Shown here one piece after another: positions 52,799 to 62,469 of a stretch of 64,000 nt of DNA. How positions within the stretch are numbered: position 1 is the first letter of the stretch; every line of letters starts with the position of its first letter. Source of the stretch: an uncultured Faecalibacterium sp. (GTDB taxonomy: Bacteria; Bacillota; Clostridia; Oscillospirales; Ruminococcaceae); assembly GCA_934524985.1 (NCBI GenBank), contig CAKSYT010000001.1, positions 124,001-188,000 of the forward strand, in the 5' to 3' direction. The notes under the pieces are model-generated. The model had not been told where the DNA came from. It ran no database searches and saw nothing but the letters and a program-made list of their open reading frames with translations. The position numbers were made by a program, and so were the translations under genes.

Positions 52799-53626
52799 TT
52801 ATAGCTTATTCAAAAAGTCGTCCAGAACACGGTTCCACTTTTCGGGGTACTCATAGAACATCAGGTGACCGCCCATGACGTAGGTGCCGTAACCGGGAAG
52901 CTGTGCTTCGACAAAGGGCTTTGCAAGGTCCTGCCAGTGTTCTGCAATGAACATCAAGCTCGGCATCGTTGCACCGACATCTTTTGCGGTCTCCAGATAG
53001 TTGGAGAACACAGCGTCGCAGAACAGCTGACGGCAGATCCAGTATGGTGTGCGGCCGGAAATATCCAGTAGATACTCCAGCTCATCAGGCTTCATCTTAT
53101 GCTGGATCATGACACCAGTCGCATACTCGCTGAAGAACTCACGGCATCCCAGCGAAGAGGTCAACACCTGTGTGGCGACCTGAGACAGCTCTTCAATCGT
53201 GCCCTCAGTCCACCACTTCGGGTCAGGGGAGAGTGGGAGCGGAGACATATCGATAGTCACAACGCCGCGCAGCTTGTCTTTGCCGAACTGCTGCACATAG
53301 CTCCATGTGTCAAGGTTGCCCGTGCTCCAGCCAATCAGGACAATATCTTCGAAACCCAATGCATCAATCAAACCTGCTACATCGCGGCCGTGAGTCAGGT
53401 AGTCGTTGCCATCTACGGTTTTGGCAGAATAGCCTTGGCCGCGAGGATCGATAGCAATGACACGATACTTAGAGGAGAAATACTCCAGCTGGTTCTTGAA
53501 AATCTCACCAGAGAAGGTCAGGCCGGGAATGAAGACCAACGGTTTACCTTCGCCTTTTTCCAAGACATGTAACTCCACACCGGGAGCCACAGTGACATAC
53601 TTGCTTTCAATACGATCTTTTGCCAT
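52799..53626 (-). CDS. Alpha/beta-fold hydrolase
   Basis: The 275-residue soluble hydrolase has the nucleophile elbow GWSTGN (G-x-S-x-G), the oxyanion block LVFIPGLTFSGEIF, AIDPRGQGYS and the catalytic His in GGHLMFYE. The start at 53626 is preferred over 53644, because GGGAGG lies between the two, 9 nt before it. The substrate is unknown; lipase, esterase or haloperoxidase-like activity are all possible. It stands alone. Confidence 0.9.
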   Translation of the reverse strand: MAKDRIESKYVTVAPGVELHVLEKGEGKPLVFIPGLTFSGEIFKNQLEYFSSKYRVIAIDPRGQGYSAKTVDGNDYLTHGRDVAGLIDALGFEDIVLIGWSTGNLDTWSYVQQFGKDKLRGVVTIDMSPLPLSPDPKWWTEGTIEELSQVATQVLTSSLGCREFFSEYATGVMIQHKMKPDELEYLLDISGRTPYWICRQLFCDAVFSNYLETAKDVGATMPSLMFIAEHWQDLAKPFVEAQLPGYGTYVMGGHLMFYEYPEKWNRVLDDFLNKL

Positions 53627-54496
53627 GAGAAAACCTCCCAACAAAACCTATAAATCGAATTGGTTTGTCTGAATTATACATCTGGAAGAAGAGAAAAGCA
53701 ATAGGCTGATAGAAACTGCACTGCTGTAATCTAAAAAATTTCAGTGCATGAACATCGGTAACAGTTACACAATGTTAAAATAGCAATATGTTCACGATGA
53801 GCAGGCGCAACACTTGTCTGCCGCAGTATTTTTACTTTATAAGACATCTCTATGAATGACGGTAAGGTTCGATTTTGAACTTTGCCGTTTTTCTTTTTGT
53901 CCAAATTTGTGAAATTTTCAAAACTGTATTCCAAAACAGCTCTGCGGATTCCTATTAGTGTAGGGGCTTTCAAAACCTTTTGTGAAACGGATTTCCTCTA
54001 GTTTTATAAGTGGAAAATAAACAAAATCTATATTCTAAAATTAGTCAGTTCAACAAAATTGGAAAATCTGGTTGCCAAACACCCATTTTAGATTGTTATA
54101 GGAAGAGGGGAACGTTGGAAAAATGAATTTTCTTTGAATTTTCGGAAGACCCGGTTTAAAAAGCCCCCTTAAAGTTTGTATAAGGTGTAAGGACTATTTT
54201 TCCAAACAGACCGATTCGCTGTTGGCTTCACTTCCGAAAATCCCAAATTCCTTACAAAGTCACATCGCACCTTGAAAATCACATGAGCCACCCCAGCAGG
54301 ATACCTCCGGTACTGAATGTGCATTCTGCACGTCTTACTGGAAAATACGCCGGAGAAAATCGGGCATGAACGGGCCGGGACAGAGTGGACGGTAGTTAAG
54401 AGCAAGATTCGCCTTTGTATACGAAACCGTTCCTACGGGCGGTTTCTCCATAGCGGCATCTTGATGGGGATTGTGCTCCCCATACCCTCACATCGT
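53627..54496. other. Gene-free stretch left of the mobilization genes
   Basis: This is mostly AT-rich sequence with no defensible gene; short frames lack ribosome sites. The left end of the mobilizable element probably lies here, but I could not find a clear terminal repeat or attachment site. Confidence 0.4.
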
Positions 54497-54516
54497 GCAA
54501 AATCACATGATTTTGC
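54497..54516. other. Candidate oriT inverted repeat upstream of mobC
   Basis: GCAAAATCA and TGATTTTGC, separated by CA, form a perfect 9-bp inverted repeat about 110 nt before mobC. Inverted repeats next to a nick site in front of the mob genes are typical of origins of transfer. The nick site itself is not identified. Confidence 0.5.
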
Positions 54517-54624
54517 TTGTTGGTGGCCTGCAGCAGCAGGTCACAGCCGGAGTGCAGACGCACTGCCGGGAAAATCAAATCCTTGATTTTGGAAAGGAGA
54601 CCCCATGCCAAGAACGAAGAAAAA

Positions 54625-54999
54625 GTGAAATCTATCGTAAAGACAAAAGTAATCTCCGCACGAGTTACAGAAACAGCACATGAACTTTTACATCAGCAGG
54701 CAGAAGATGCCGGAATGACCCTCTCTGAATTTGCAGCGCAGATGCTGATGAAAGGCCGCGTGAATACCTCGTATGTGTTCTATGTCCACCCAGATGAAAT
54801 CGAAGCAATCACACGGGAGTTTGCCGCTATCGGGAATAACCTGAACCAGATCGCGGCGTTCTTCAACAGCGGCGGTATCCAGTCGCGCGCTATGCTCGAA
54901 AACATCAACCATGCAATTTCCTACATTTTTGAAATGCGGGAGCAGATCGCGGAAATGGCAGGAAAGAACTATGGCAATCTTAAAGCACATCGCAAGTAA
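54625..54999 (+). CDS. mobC: MobC-like relaxosome accessory protein
   Basis: The 124-residue protein has a ribbon-helix-helix-like N-terminus (VISARVTETAHELLHQQAEDAGMTLSEFAAQ) and the MobC block IGNNLNQIAAFFNSGG. It helps the relaxase recognise oriT. No ATG starts this frame at the proper place. GTG at 54625 overlaps the stop of a seven-codon frame (MPRTKKK) that itself has the good site GGAAAGGAG, so translation may be coupled through GTGA or the frame may be shifted. It overlaps the relaxase gene by 29 nt. Confidence 0.85.
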   Translation: MKSIVKTKVISARVTETAHELLHQQAEDAGMTLSEFAAQMLMKGRVNTSYVFYVHPDEIEAITREFAAIGNNLNQIAAFFNSGGIQSRAMLENINHAISYIFEMREQIAEMAGKNYGNLKAHRK

Positions 55000-56632
55000 G
55001 AGTTCCAACTATGGCACTGCACTGGAATATCTGATTTTTAAGCATGACGAGCTTCGGAAAACTCCGATCCTTGACCAAAACGGAAATCGCATCATGCGGG
55101 ATGAGTTTTATCTGGACGGCCTGAACTGTGAACCCTATTCTTTCGATGCGGCCTGCCAGCAGTTGAACCGTGAATACCAGAAAAACAAAAATAAGGATGA
55201 AATCAAAAGCCACCATTACATTATCAGCTTTGATCCACAGGACAGCACAGAAAATTGTTTGACGGGTAAACGGGCACAGGAGCTTGGACTGGAATACGCA
55301 AAAGCAAATTTTCCGGGGCATCAGGCTTTGGTCTGTACGCACATGGACGGTCACAATGGCAGCGGAAATATTCATGTCCATATCGTAATCAACAGTCTGC
55401 GAAAGCTGGATGTGCCCCAGCAACCCTTTATGGAACGCCCCATTGACTGCAAGGCAGGGTACAAACACCATGTGACAAACGAGTACCTGAAGCACTTGCA
55501 GAAGTCCCTCATGGATTTGTGCCAACGCGAATTTCTGCATCAGGTGGATTTGCTGGCATCATCCAGAACGGGTGTGACCGAGGCGGAGTATTGGGCACAG
55601 CGGCGGCTGGATGAAAAAAAGCAGAAAATCGAAAGGGAAGGATTTACGCCCAACCCGACAAAGTTTCAAACGCAGAAACAGCTTATCCGGGATGCCGTTG
55701 CCGCTGCTCGTGAGAAAGCAATCTCGTATGAAGATTTTCAAAACATCCTGCAGGATGAATATGACATTTTCGTCAAAGCTCAACGTGGACGTTACAGCTA
55801 TCTGCCGCCGGAACGGAACAAGTTCATATCGGAGCGTTCTCTGGGAGAAAGCTGCAAAAGAGAATGTCTGGAAGGATTCTTTGTTCAGAACGCAGAGAGG
55901 AATCTGCGGTACAAGGAAGACCCCATACTGATTTTTACGACCAGAACCAGGCTGCGGCTCGTTGTGGACCTGCAGGAGAATGTCAAGGTACAGGAAAATC
56001 TGGCCTATGCGCTAAAGGTCAAAATCAGCAATTTGCAGAAAATGGCTGAAACGCTGGTATGGGTGCAGGAAAACAACATCAACGACCTGACAGAACTGAA
56101 CGATCTGTGTAAGACAGCGCAGGCCAATGCGCAGGCTGCGTATGAACGGCTGTCGCAGGCAGAGGATGAACTGTACAAAACCAATGAGCAGATTCATTAT
56201 GCGGGGCAGTACCTTTCCACAAAAGAAGTCCAGCAGCAACTTGCGAAAGCGATTTTCAAGAAAAAATTCCGTGCAGAGCATTCCAGGGAATTGGATGCCT
56301 ATGCAGAATCCGTGAAATATTTCCGGGAAGAAAATGATGGAAAGTTGCCATCGCTGAAATCCTTGAAAAAACGGAAAGAAGAACTGACTCAAGAAATTGC
56401 GGAGAGGAAAAAGGCATACGCTCCTCTGAGGGAAGAATCTCGGCGTCTGGAAATTGCATCGGATAACGTGTACAGCATCTTCCGAAAGACCGATGAAATG
56501 AAATCCGACCTTGCATGGAAACGCGAGTGGGAGGCCAATGTCCGTGAAAAGGCAAGGCAGGAGCAGGCTCGACAGGAACAGCGCGAACGTCAACCGAAAC
56601 GCAAAAAGCGGAGCTACGATATGAGTCTGTAA
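54971..56632 (+). CDS. mobA: Relaxase (MobA/VirD2-like)
   Basis: This transesterase nicks oriT and pilots the strand during conjugative mobilization. The 553-residue protein has the N-terminal relaxase domain with candidate Tyr in SNYGTALEYL, HHYIISFDP (81-89) and the three-His metal motif HMDGHNGSGNIHVH (124-137). A long helical, partly coiled C-terminal region and a basic tail (RQPKRKKRS) follow. The ATG at 54971 follows AGGAAAGAACT. No type IV secretion genes are present, so transfer would need a helper element. Confidence 0.93.
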   Translation: MAILKHIASKSSNYGTALEYLIFKHDELRKTPILDQNGNRIMRDEFYLDGLNCEPYSFDAACQQLNREYQKNKNKDEIKSHHYIISFDPQDSTENCLTGKRAQELGLEYAKANFPGHQALVCTHMDGHNGSGNIHVHIVINSLRKLDVPQQPFMERPIDCKAGYKHHVTNEYLKHLQKSLMDLCQREFLHQVDLLASSRTGVTEAEYWAQRRLDEKKQKIEREGFTPNPTKFQTQKQLIRDAVAAAREKAISYEDFQNILQDEYDIFVKAQRGRYSYLPPERNKFISERSLGESCKRECLEGFFVQNAERNLRYKEDPILIFTTRTRLRLVVDLQENVKVQENLAYALKVKISNLQKMAETLVWVQENNINDLTELNDLCKTAQANAQAAYERLSQAEDELYKTNEQIHYAGQYLSTKEVQQQLAKAIFKKKFRAEHSRELDAYAESVKYFREENDGKLPSLKSLKKRKEELTQEIAERKKAYAPLREESRRLEIASDNVYSIFRKTDEMKSDLAWKREWEANVREKARQEQARQEQRERQPKRKKRSYDMSL

Positions 56633-56736
56633 TCAGCAGGGTCTTCCACCCCGCACCCCGGAACCCTGCCGGATGCGTAAGCCTGTGCAGGGCTTTCCAA
56701 TCTGGCAGGGACTTTTGAAAACGATTAGGAGGAAGT

Positions 56737-57438
56737 TTGAGTAAAGAGTACATCAAAGCGCAAACCCCACTGCCTGCGTATTTCCCTTATCCGAAATTTC
56801 TGCTGCAGATGAGCCTGTCCCATACGGCGCGGCTGACATATGTTCTGCTGCTGGACCGCATGACCCTTTCCCAGAAGAACAGCTGGGTGGATGCACAGGG
56901 CCGGGCGTATGTGCTCTATCCGCTGGCAGGGTTGGCGGCAGATCTGCGGAGCAGTATTTCCAGTGTCACCCGCGCTCTGCGGGAATTGGAAACCGCACAG
57001 CTGATCGAACGGCGGTCCAATGGCTTTTCCAAGCCAAATCAGATATTTCTCGGCGTTCCCCAGACTGCGCAGAAATGCTCAATTGGGATGGTCAAAAACG
57101 AGCAGCCTGATTGCTCAAAAGTGAGCAATACGATTGCGCAAAACTGCACACCTAACCAAATAAATAAGAACAACCTGAGATGGAACAAAATAAATAGAAC
57201 CAAAGAAGCATATGGGCGTTATCGGAATGTTTTTCTGGAAAATTATTCGGAACTGAAAATCGAAATTGCAGAGTTGGACGTTCTGATCGAAGACCTTTCA
57301 GCCTATATGCAGTCTACAGGCAGGAAGTACGCAGATCATGCGGCAACCCTGCGCAGTTGGTCGGCACGGAAGAAAAGACAACAAAAACCGGGAACAGGCA
57401 TCCCGGACTATACCTACAACAAGGAGGAAAGTTTATGA
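56737..57438 (+). CDS. Replication initiator-like protein (RepA N-terminal type)
   Basis: The 233-residue protein has a winged-helix initiator N-terminus (YFPYPKFLLQMSLSHTARLTYVLLLDR and DLRSSISSVTRALRELETAQLIER). A variable linker and a basic C-terminal domain follow (YADHAATLRSWSARKKRQQ). This is the plan of RepA_N-type initiators of clostridial plasmids and integrative elements. The start is TTG at 56737, 4 nt after AGGAGG. Its stop overlaps the ATG of the DnaC-like gene, so initiator and helicase loader are coupled. Confidence 0.85.
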   Translation: MSKEYIKAQTPLPAYFPYPKFLLQMSLSHTARLTYVLLLDRMTLSQKNSWVDAQGRAYVLYPLAGLAADLRSSISSVTRALRELETAQLIERRSNGFSKPNQIFLGVPQTAQKCSIGMVKNEQPDCSKVSNTIAQNCTPNQINKNNLRWNKINRTKEAYGRYRNVFLENYSELKIEIAELDVLIEDLSAYMQSTGRKYADHAATLRSWSARKKRQQKPGTGIPDYTYNKEESL

Positions 57439-58271
57439 CGGAAACGATCCGGACAGCGATGAATAGGCTTATGACGATCTCTGCAGAACCGCAGGACTAT
57501 GTTGCAGAAGATGGGCTGCTGTACTGTGGCAGCTGCAATACCCCCAAGGAAGCGTTCTTCCCGAACGGAAGAAAGCTGTTTGGTCGTGACCGCCATCCGG
57601 CTGAATGCCTGTGCAGGCAGGCGGTGAGAGAGAAGCAAGAAGCCGAAGAAAAAGCAAGGCTGCATCACGAGAACGTGCGGCGGCTGAAGCTGCAGGGCTT
57701 TACCGACTGGGCGATGCAGCACTGGACATTTGAAAACGATCAGGGGCAGAACCCACAGATGCAGCTGGCGCAGCGGTATGTGGACTATTGGCCGGAAATG
57801 CGGGAGAAGAATGTGGGGCTGCTGCTCTGGGGCGGTGTTGGAACGGGAAAAAGCTATATGGCGGGCTGTATTGCCAATGCCCTGATGGAACAGGAAGTGG
57901 CGGTTTGCATGACGAATTTTGCCCGGATCATGAATGAACTGAACAATGCTTTTGCCGGGCGAAATGAAGTCGTGGACAGGCTGTGCAGCTATCCGCTGCT
58001 TGTCATTGATGATTTTGGCATGGAGCGCGGTACGGAATATGCGCTGGAGCAGATTTATAACATCATCGACAGCCGTTACCGCAGCCGGAAACCACTGATC
58101 GTTACCACGAACCTGACGTTGACGGAGTTGAAGAATCCGCAGGATACTGCCCACGCCCGTATCTATGACCGTCTGCTGGAACTGTGTACGCCGATTGCCT
58201 GCACAGGCCCCAGCATGAGAAAGGACATAGGACAGGCAAAATTGAACTTGCTGAAAACACTTCTGGCTTGA
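57435..58271 (+). CDS. DnaC-like AAA+ helicase loader
   Basis: The 278-residue ATPase probably loads the replicative helicase at the element's origin. It has an N-terminal zinc-finger-like set of Cys (31, 34, 58 and 60), Walker A GGVGTGKS (133-140), Walker B LLVIDDFG (188-195) and a sensor block PLIVTTNLTL. Similar proteins accompany RepA-type initiators on mobile elements. It overlaps the upstream gene by 4 nt. Confidence 0.92.
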   Translation: MTETIRTAMNRLMTISAEPQDYVAEDGLLYCGSCNTPKEAFFPNGRKLFGRDRHPAECLCRQAVREKQEAEEKARLHHENVRRLKLQGFTDWAMQHWTFENDQGQNPQMQLAQRYVDYWPEMREKNVGLLLWGGVGTGKSYMAGCIANALMEQEVAVCMTNFARIMNELNNAFAGRNEVVDRLCSYPLLVIDDFGMERGTEYALEQIYNIIDSRYRSRKPLIVTTNLTLTELKNPQDTAHARIYDRLLELCTPIACTGPSMRKDIGQAKLNLLKTLLA

Positions 58272-58286
58272 ATGGGAGGTGCGCGA

Positions 58287-58562
58287 TTGAAAGAAAACGG
58301 CACAATGAATTGGCTGGAGCAGATCCACAAGATGAAGAATCGGGACATTCGCACGATTGAACAATCTGAATTGAAGGAACTGCCGTAGGATGCAGTGGAA
58401 CACGGACTGCCGCAGGAGGAAAGGCTGAAAAATCTGCTGGATAAGGTCCGAAATCCTTATTGCTATCTGGACAACGGAATCATTGTGAAGCTGAATTTTG
58501 CACCGAGAGGGAGCAGCACGCTGTCTGAGCGCATTGGCAGGTGTTTTCAGTCTGCCAGCTGA
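58287..58562 (+). pseudogene. DUF6870-like small protein gene with internal TAG
   Basis: TTG at 58287, after GGGAGGTGCGCGA, opens MNWLEQIHKMKNRDIRT-type sequence that stops at TAG 58386-58388 after 33 codons. The same frame then continues with EHGLPQEERLKNLLDKVRNPYCYLDNG to 58562. The joined product matches the small proteins I know as DUF6870 in clostridial mobile elements. The TAG therefore looks like a nonsense mutation. The family name is from memory. Confidence 0.7.
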
Positions 58563-58797
58563 AAAGGCAGAGAAGCTTCAGCAAGCTGCTGAAAAATCAA
58601 GCGGAAAGATTTTGCACTTTAATGCGATAAAGCACTGGACAAAGGATGATGATTCTGGTAAGCTGTTTGTGGGTAAGAAAATAGGAATGTGCCAGCTGAG
58701 TAAAGTTTGCTCGGCAGGCTTGTTCTACAAAAAAATGTGGAGCCTTTCGCTTCTCTGACGAACAGTATTGCCGATTCGTTAAGGAGGTGGAAGGCTT
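58563..58797. other. Short gap before the recombinases
   Basis: No gene is defensible here. A frame across 58498-58758 exists but overlaps the DUF6870-like remnant and has no ribosome site or recognisable content. Confidence 0.4.
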
Positions 58798-60465
58798 TTG
58801 TTATACCCTGATATGAATTCACAGAAGAAAACACAGCAAACAAGATACCGCACAGCATTATATCTGCGCCTGTCCCGAGAGGATGGTGATAAGACCGAGA
58901 GCGACAGCATAGCAAACCAGCGGACCCTGCTGGAAGCCTATGTCGCAGATCACCCGGAACTGTGCATCGTGGATGAGTTTGTGGACGATGGCTACTCCGG
59001 CTCGAACTTTGAACGGCCTGCGTTCCAAAACCTGTTCAAGGAACTGGAGCAAGGGACTGTTAACTGCATTCTGGTCAAAGATTTATCTCGTTTTGGGCGA
59101 AACTACATTGAAGTAGGACGCTATCTGGAACGGATTTTCCCGGTCATGCGGGTCCGGCTGATTGCAGTGACGGACAACTATGACAGCCAATCCGCGTGGA
59201 AAACCAGCGATTCCATCATGGTCCCGATGCGGAATCTGCTCAACGATGCCTACTGCCGGGATATTTCCGTTAAGATCAAGAGCCAGCTTGCGGTCAAGCG
59301 CAAGCGCGGCGATTTTGTGGGGAGCTTTGCAGCGTATGGATACCAAAAGGACCCTGCCAATCATACCAAGCTGATCGTGGATGAACTGGCAGCGGAGAAC
59401 GTGCAAAGTATTTTTCGCTGGAAGATCAGCGGCGTGAGCAATCAGGGCATTGCAGACCGCTTGAATGCGGAAAAGGTGCCGTCCCCAGCCGCGCGAAAGC
59501 TGCAGAGCGGTGCAAAGCTGAGCCTGCACTTCCGCAAGAGCGATGAGCCGCCGTGGTCCGCCAAGGCAGTGGACCGCATCCTGCACAATGAGGTCTATAC
59601 CGGGAAACTGGTGCAGGGAAAGACCCGGCGACTGGATTATCGCTCCAAAAAGAAAATGAACGTGCTGATGCGGGACTGGGTGATCGTGGACAACACCCAT
59701 GAAGCAATCATTCCGGCAGAGCAGTTTGAACTGGTGCAGCGGATTCTGGAAACCGAAACCCGCAGGCCGAACGATGCCGAAACGGTGGCTTTGTTTGCAG
59801 GCTTTCTTTACTGCGGGGACTGCGGCAGTCGGCTGGTGCGCAGATCGGCCAGCTATAAAGACAAGCGGTACATCTATTATCAGTGCTCCGGCAGCAAGCA
59901 GAACAAAGGCAGCTGCACGAGCCATAACCTGCGGGATGAAAAGCTATATAACATCGTGCGGAACGCGCTCCAGATGCAGATCCAGATCGTGATGGAGGAA
60001 GCCGAGTTTGTAGAAAGCATCCGGCAGGCCCGGCAGGAGCCATACCGTGTGCGGCGCATCGAGCGGCAGATTCGGCAGTTGACCGCAGAAAAGGCCCATA
60101 CGCAGGGCATTAAGGAAAAACTGTACGGGGACTATGCAGACGAAACCCTCACACGAGAAGATTTTCTGAACTACAACGAACTGTACAGCAAGCGGATCGA
60201 AGAGTATGACTGTAAAATCACAGAACTGGAAGCGGAACAGCAAGATCTGCAGACTGCGCCAAATGCTTATCCGTTTCTGGACGTGTACCGCAAGTATCGG
60301 AAATTGGAAGAGATCACCCGCCCGATGGTTGTCGAACTGATTGAGAAAATCGAAGTCTATGAGGGAAATCGGGTGGAAATCACGTTCCGGTTCCAGGATG
60401 AAATTGCGGATCTGCTGGAAGAACTGCATCAAAAGCAGATGGGGCAGCATGAAGTGTCCGCTTGA
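58798..60465 (+). CDS. Large serine recombinase 1
   Basis: This is a site-specific recombinase of the resolvase/invertase superfamily, likely for integration and excision of the element. The 555-residue protein has the catalytic N-terminal domain with Ser in LYLRLSREDGD, then VKDLSRFGRN and the RLIAVTDNYDS block. A recombinase domain (GIADRLNAEKVPSP, VDRILHNEVYTGKLVQGK), a zinc-ribbon CGDCGSRL ... CSGSKQNKGSC and a C-terminal coiled coil follow. The start is TTG at 58798, 10 nt after AAGGAGG; an ATG at 58813 is an alternative. It is the first of three in a row. Confidence 0.93.
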   Translation: MLYPDMNSQKKTQQTRYRTALYLRLSREDGDKTESDSIANQRTLLEAYVADHPELCIVDEFVDDGYSGSNFERPAFQNLFKELEQGTVNCILVKDLSRFGRNYIEVGRYLERIFPVMRVRLIAVTDNYDSQSAWKTSDSIMVPMRNLLNDAYCRDISVKIKSQLAVKRKRGDFVGSFAAYGYQKDPANHTKLIVDELAAENVQSIFRWKISGVSNQGIADRLNAEKVPSPAARKLQSGAKLSLHFRKSDEPPWSAKAVDRILHNEVYTGKLVQGKTRRLDYRSKKKMNVLMRDWVIVDNTHEAIIPAEQFELVQRILETETRRPNDAETVALFAGFLYCGDCGSRLVRRSASYKDKRYIYYQCSGSKQNKGSCTSHNLRDEKLYNIVRNALQMQIQIVMEEAEFVESIRQARQEPYRVRRIERQIRQLTAEKAHTQGIKEKLYGDYADETLTREDFLNYNELYSKRIEEYDCKITELEAEQQDLQTAPNAYPFLDVYRKYRKLEEITRPMVVELIEKIEVYEGNRVEITFRFQDEIADLLEELHQKQMGQHEVSA

Positions 60466-60481
60466 AAGGAGGCTGTGACTT

Positions 60482-62059
60482 ATGGCAAGAGTAAGCAAGA
60501 AAGTAAGTGTGGCACGGCGAGAAGCAGAAAACGCACCGCACCGTGTCTGGAAAACTGCAATTTACGCGCGACTGTCCGATTTTGATGATGTGCTTCGGGA
60601 TGCGGAATCGCTGGAAGTACAAATTTCCTACATCAGGGAATATATCAATCATCAGGATGACCTGATGCTGCTGGATGTATTTGCAGACAAACGCTGCACG
60701 GGAACAAATTTTGACCGCCCGGAATTTGAACGGCTTCTGAAAGCACTGCAGGAGCGGAAAATCGATTGCATCGTGGTAAAAGACTTCTCCCGACTGGGCC
60801 GTAATTTCGTGGAAACAGGGCAGTATCTGGAACAGGTGTTTCCGTTGTTTGGAGTAAGGTTTATTGCCATCAATGACAACTATGACAGCCTGAACAGCCG
60901 GAGCCGGGATGGGATGCTGGTGCCGATCAAGAGCATGATCAATGAAATGTACTCGAAAGACCTGTCCAAGAAGATTCAGTCGTGCTTTCGTTCCAAGGAA
61001 GCACGAGGAGAAATCTATACGCCTGTTCCGTTCGGTTACAAGAGAAATCAGCAGAATCATTTGATTCTGGATGAGGAAGTCAGCGATGTGGTGATGCAGA
61101 TTTTCCTCTGGAAGAAATCCGGCATGAAAGAGTACGAGATCGCAAAGAGACTGTCTGTGCAGGGAGTCCCAACGCCTTTTACGCGTCGATGTCAGTTGGG
61201 GTATGTGAAAAATACCTCACGGGTAAAGGACCCTGCATGGCAGCCAGCTTTCGTGACAAAGGTGCTGGAAAATCCGGTCTATACGGGGACCATGGTGTAT
61301 AACCGCATTGCCTACGATGAAACGTATCGGAAGATCGGAGAAAATCCACGGGAAAGCTGGCGGATGGTGCCCGATAGCCATCCGGCAATCATCAGCTGGG
61401 AACTGTTTGATGAAGTTTCTGCATTGCGGGAAGCCGAGCAAGCGGTCAGGGAGGAACGGAAAAAGTGGTGCAGACAGCGCAGAGAAAATAATCCGAACAT
61501 TTTCAAAGGCAGAATATTTTGCAAAGAGTGCGGAGAAAAGCTGGTTTGTCATTGGCAAAGTGATGGTTCGCTGTATTTTTACTGTAAATTCTGCCATGTT
61601 TCCATTTCAGAAAAAGACCTCTGGAACGGCATCCGCAAGGAACTGCACCAGAGGTTAGAAGAACATAAGAACCTGAAAAAACTGATGCAGAAGAATTCGG
61701 GGAAAAGCAAACTTGAAACAGAGAAAGTGGCATTGAACCGTGAAATGGAACAGCTGTCGGGCAACATCATTCGACTGGAATCACAGAAGCGCAGCGGCTA
61801 TGAGCAGTATGTTCTCGGAAAACTTTCAAAAGAAAGGTTCTTGGAATTAAAGCAGAACTTGGAAAATGAAATCGTAGAACAAAAACAGGAAAAATCCACA
61901 AAAGAGAAAGAGTTTGCGCTGATTCAAGAAGAATTGCAGCAGAAAAAGCAGACCGCAGGCAGCACAGAAGTCCTTTTGACGGCAGACAACCTGCAGCAGC
62001 ATGTAAAGAAAATTGAAGTGGACCGCAGGAAAATTACTTATACAGAATTTTTATTGTGA
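60482..62059 (+). CDS. Large serine recombinase 2
   Basis: The 525-residue serine recombinase has catalytic Ser in YARLSDFDD, then VKDFSRLGRNFVE and AINDNYDSLNS. The recombinase domain has AKRLSVQGVPTP and VTKVLENPVYTGTMV. A zinc ribbon FCKECGEKLV ... CKFCHVS and a long coiled coil follow. It differs enough from its neighbours to be a separate lineage rather than a recent duplicate. It starts 16 nt after recombinase 1, behind GAAAGGAGG. Confidence 0.93.
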   Translation: MARVSKKVSVARREAENAPHRVWKTAIYARLSDFDDVLRDAESLEVQISYIREYINHQDDLMLLDVFADKRCTGTNFDRPEFERLLKALQERKIDCIVVKDFSRLGRNFVETGQYLEQVFPLFGVRFIAINDNYDSLNSRSRDGMLVPIKSMINEMYSKDLSKKIQSCFRSKEARGEIYTPVPFGYKRNQQNHLILDEEVSDVVMQIFLWKKSGMKEYEIAKRLSVQGVPTPFTRRCQLGYVKNTSRVKDPAWQPAFVTKVLENPVYTGTMVYNRIAYDETYRKIGENPRESWRMVPDSHPAIISWELFDEVSALREAEQAVREERKKWCRQRRENNPNIFKGRIFCKECGEKLVCHWQSDGSLYFYCKFCHVSISEKDLWNGIRKELHQRLEEHKNLKKLMQKNSGKSKLETEKVALNREMEQLSGNIIRLESQKRSGYEQYVLGKLSKERFLELKQNLENEIVEQKQEKSTKEKEFALIQEELQQKKQTAGSTEVLLTADNLQQHVKKIEVDRRKITYTEFLL

Positions 62060-62078
62060 TGAAAAAGGAGAACAGACA

Positions 62079-62462
62079 ATGAAAGAGAAAATCTACGATG
62101 CCCAGACAGGGATGGAATATGTTTTGGTTGGCGATTATTACCTGCCAGCCTTGAAACTGCCATGGAGCCGTCCGATTGGCCGCTGGGGAATGCTGCACAA
62201 GGCGTACCTGAAACTGCGAAAACCAGACTACTACCAAAGTTTACTGTTGAGTGGAAAGCTGGATACTGCTTTAGCAAAGGTAGACGAGCAGGCTGCAGAC
62301 CGATATGGGATTTTGATTGAGCAGATGAGCCAGCAAGAGGGCATTTCAGAAAAACTGAAAGAGGAAAATCAGATTGAATGGGTGCGCTGCATGAGCAATC
62401 TGGAAAATCGTGCAGCGGAAATCGTAAAGGCAGAATTGATTTATACACTCGAAGGACGGTGA
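62079..62462 (+). CDS. tnpV: TnpV-like transposon protein
   Basis: The 127-residue protein has the blocks YVLVGDYYLPAL, IGRWGMLHKAYLKLRKP and ENQIEWVRCMSNLENRAAEIV. These match the small TnpV proteins of clostridial transposons carrying serine recombinases. Its biochemical role is not established. The start at 62079 follows AAAAAGGAGAACAGACA. The third recombinase begins 7 nt after the stop. Confidence 0.85.
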   Translation: MKEKIYDAQTGMEYVLVGDYYLPALKLPWSRPIGRWGMLHKAYLKLRKPDYYQSLLLSGKLDTALAKVDEQAADRYGILIEQMSQQEGISEKLKEENQIEWVRCMSNLENRAAEIVKAELIYTLEGR

Positions 62463-62469
62463 AGTGCGC

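Noticed and set aside
53731..53973. 80-codon minus-strand frame in the gap left of the mobilization genes
   Set aside because: It has no ribosome site and no recognisable composition; probably chance.
54517..54624. In-frame upstream extension of mobC to an ATG-like codon near 54517
   Set aside because: The extra residues are not MobC-like, overlap the candidate oriT, and no ribosome site precedes them.
58498..58758. 86-codon open frame between the DUF6870-like remnant and recombinase 1
   Set aside because: It overlaps the remnant in another frame, has no ribosome site and has no recognisable sequence.
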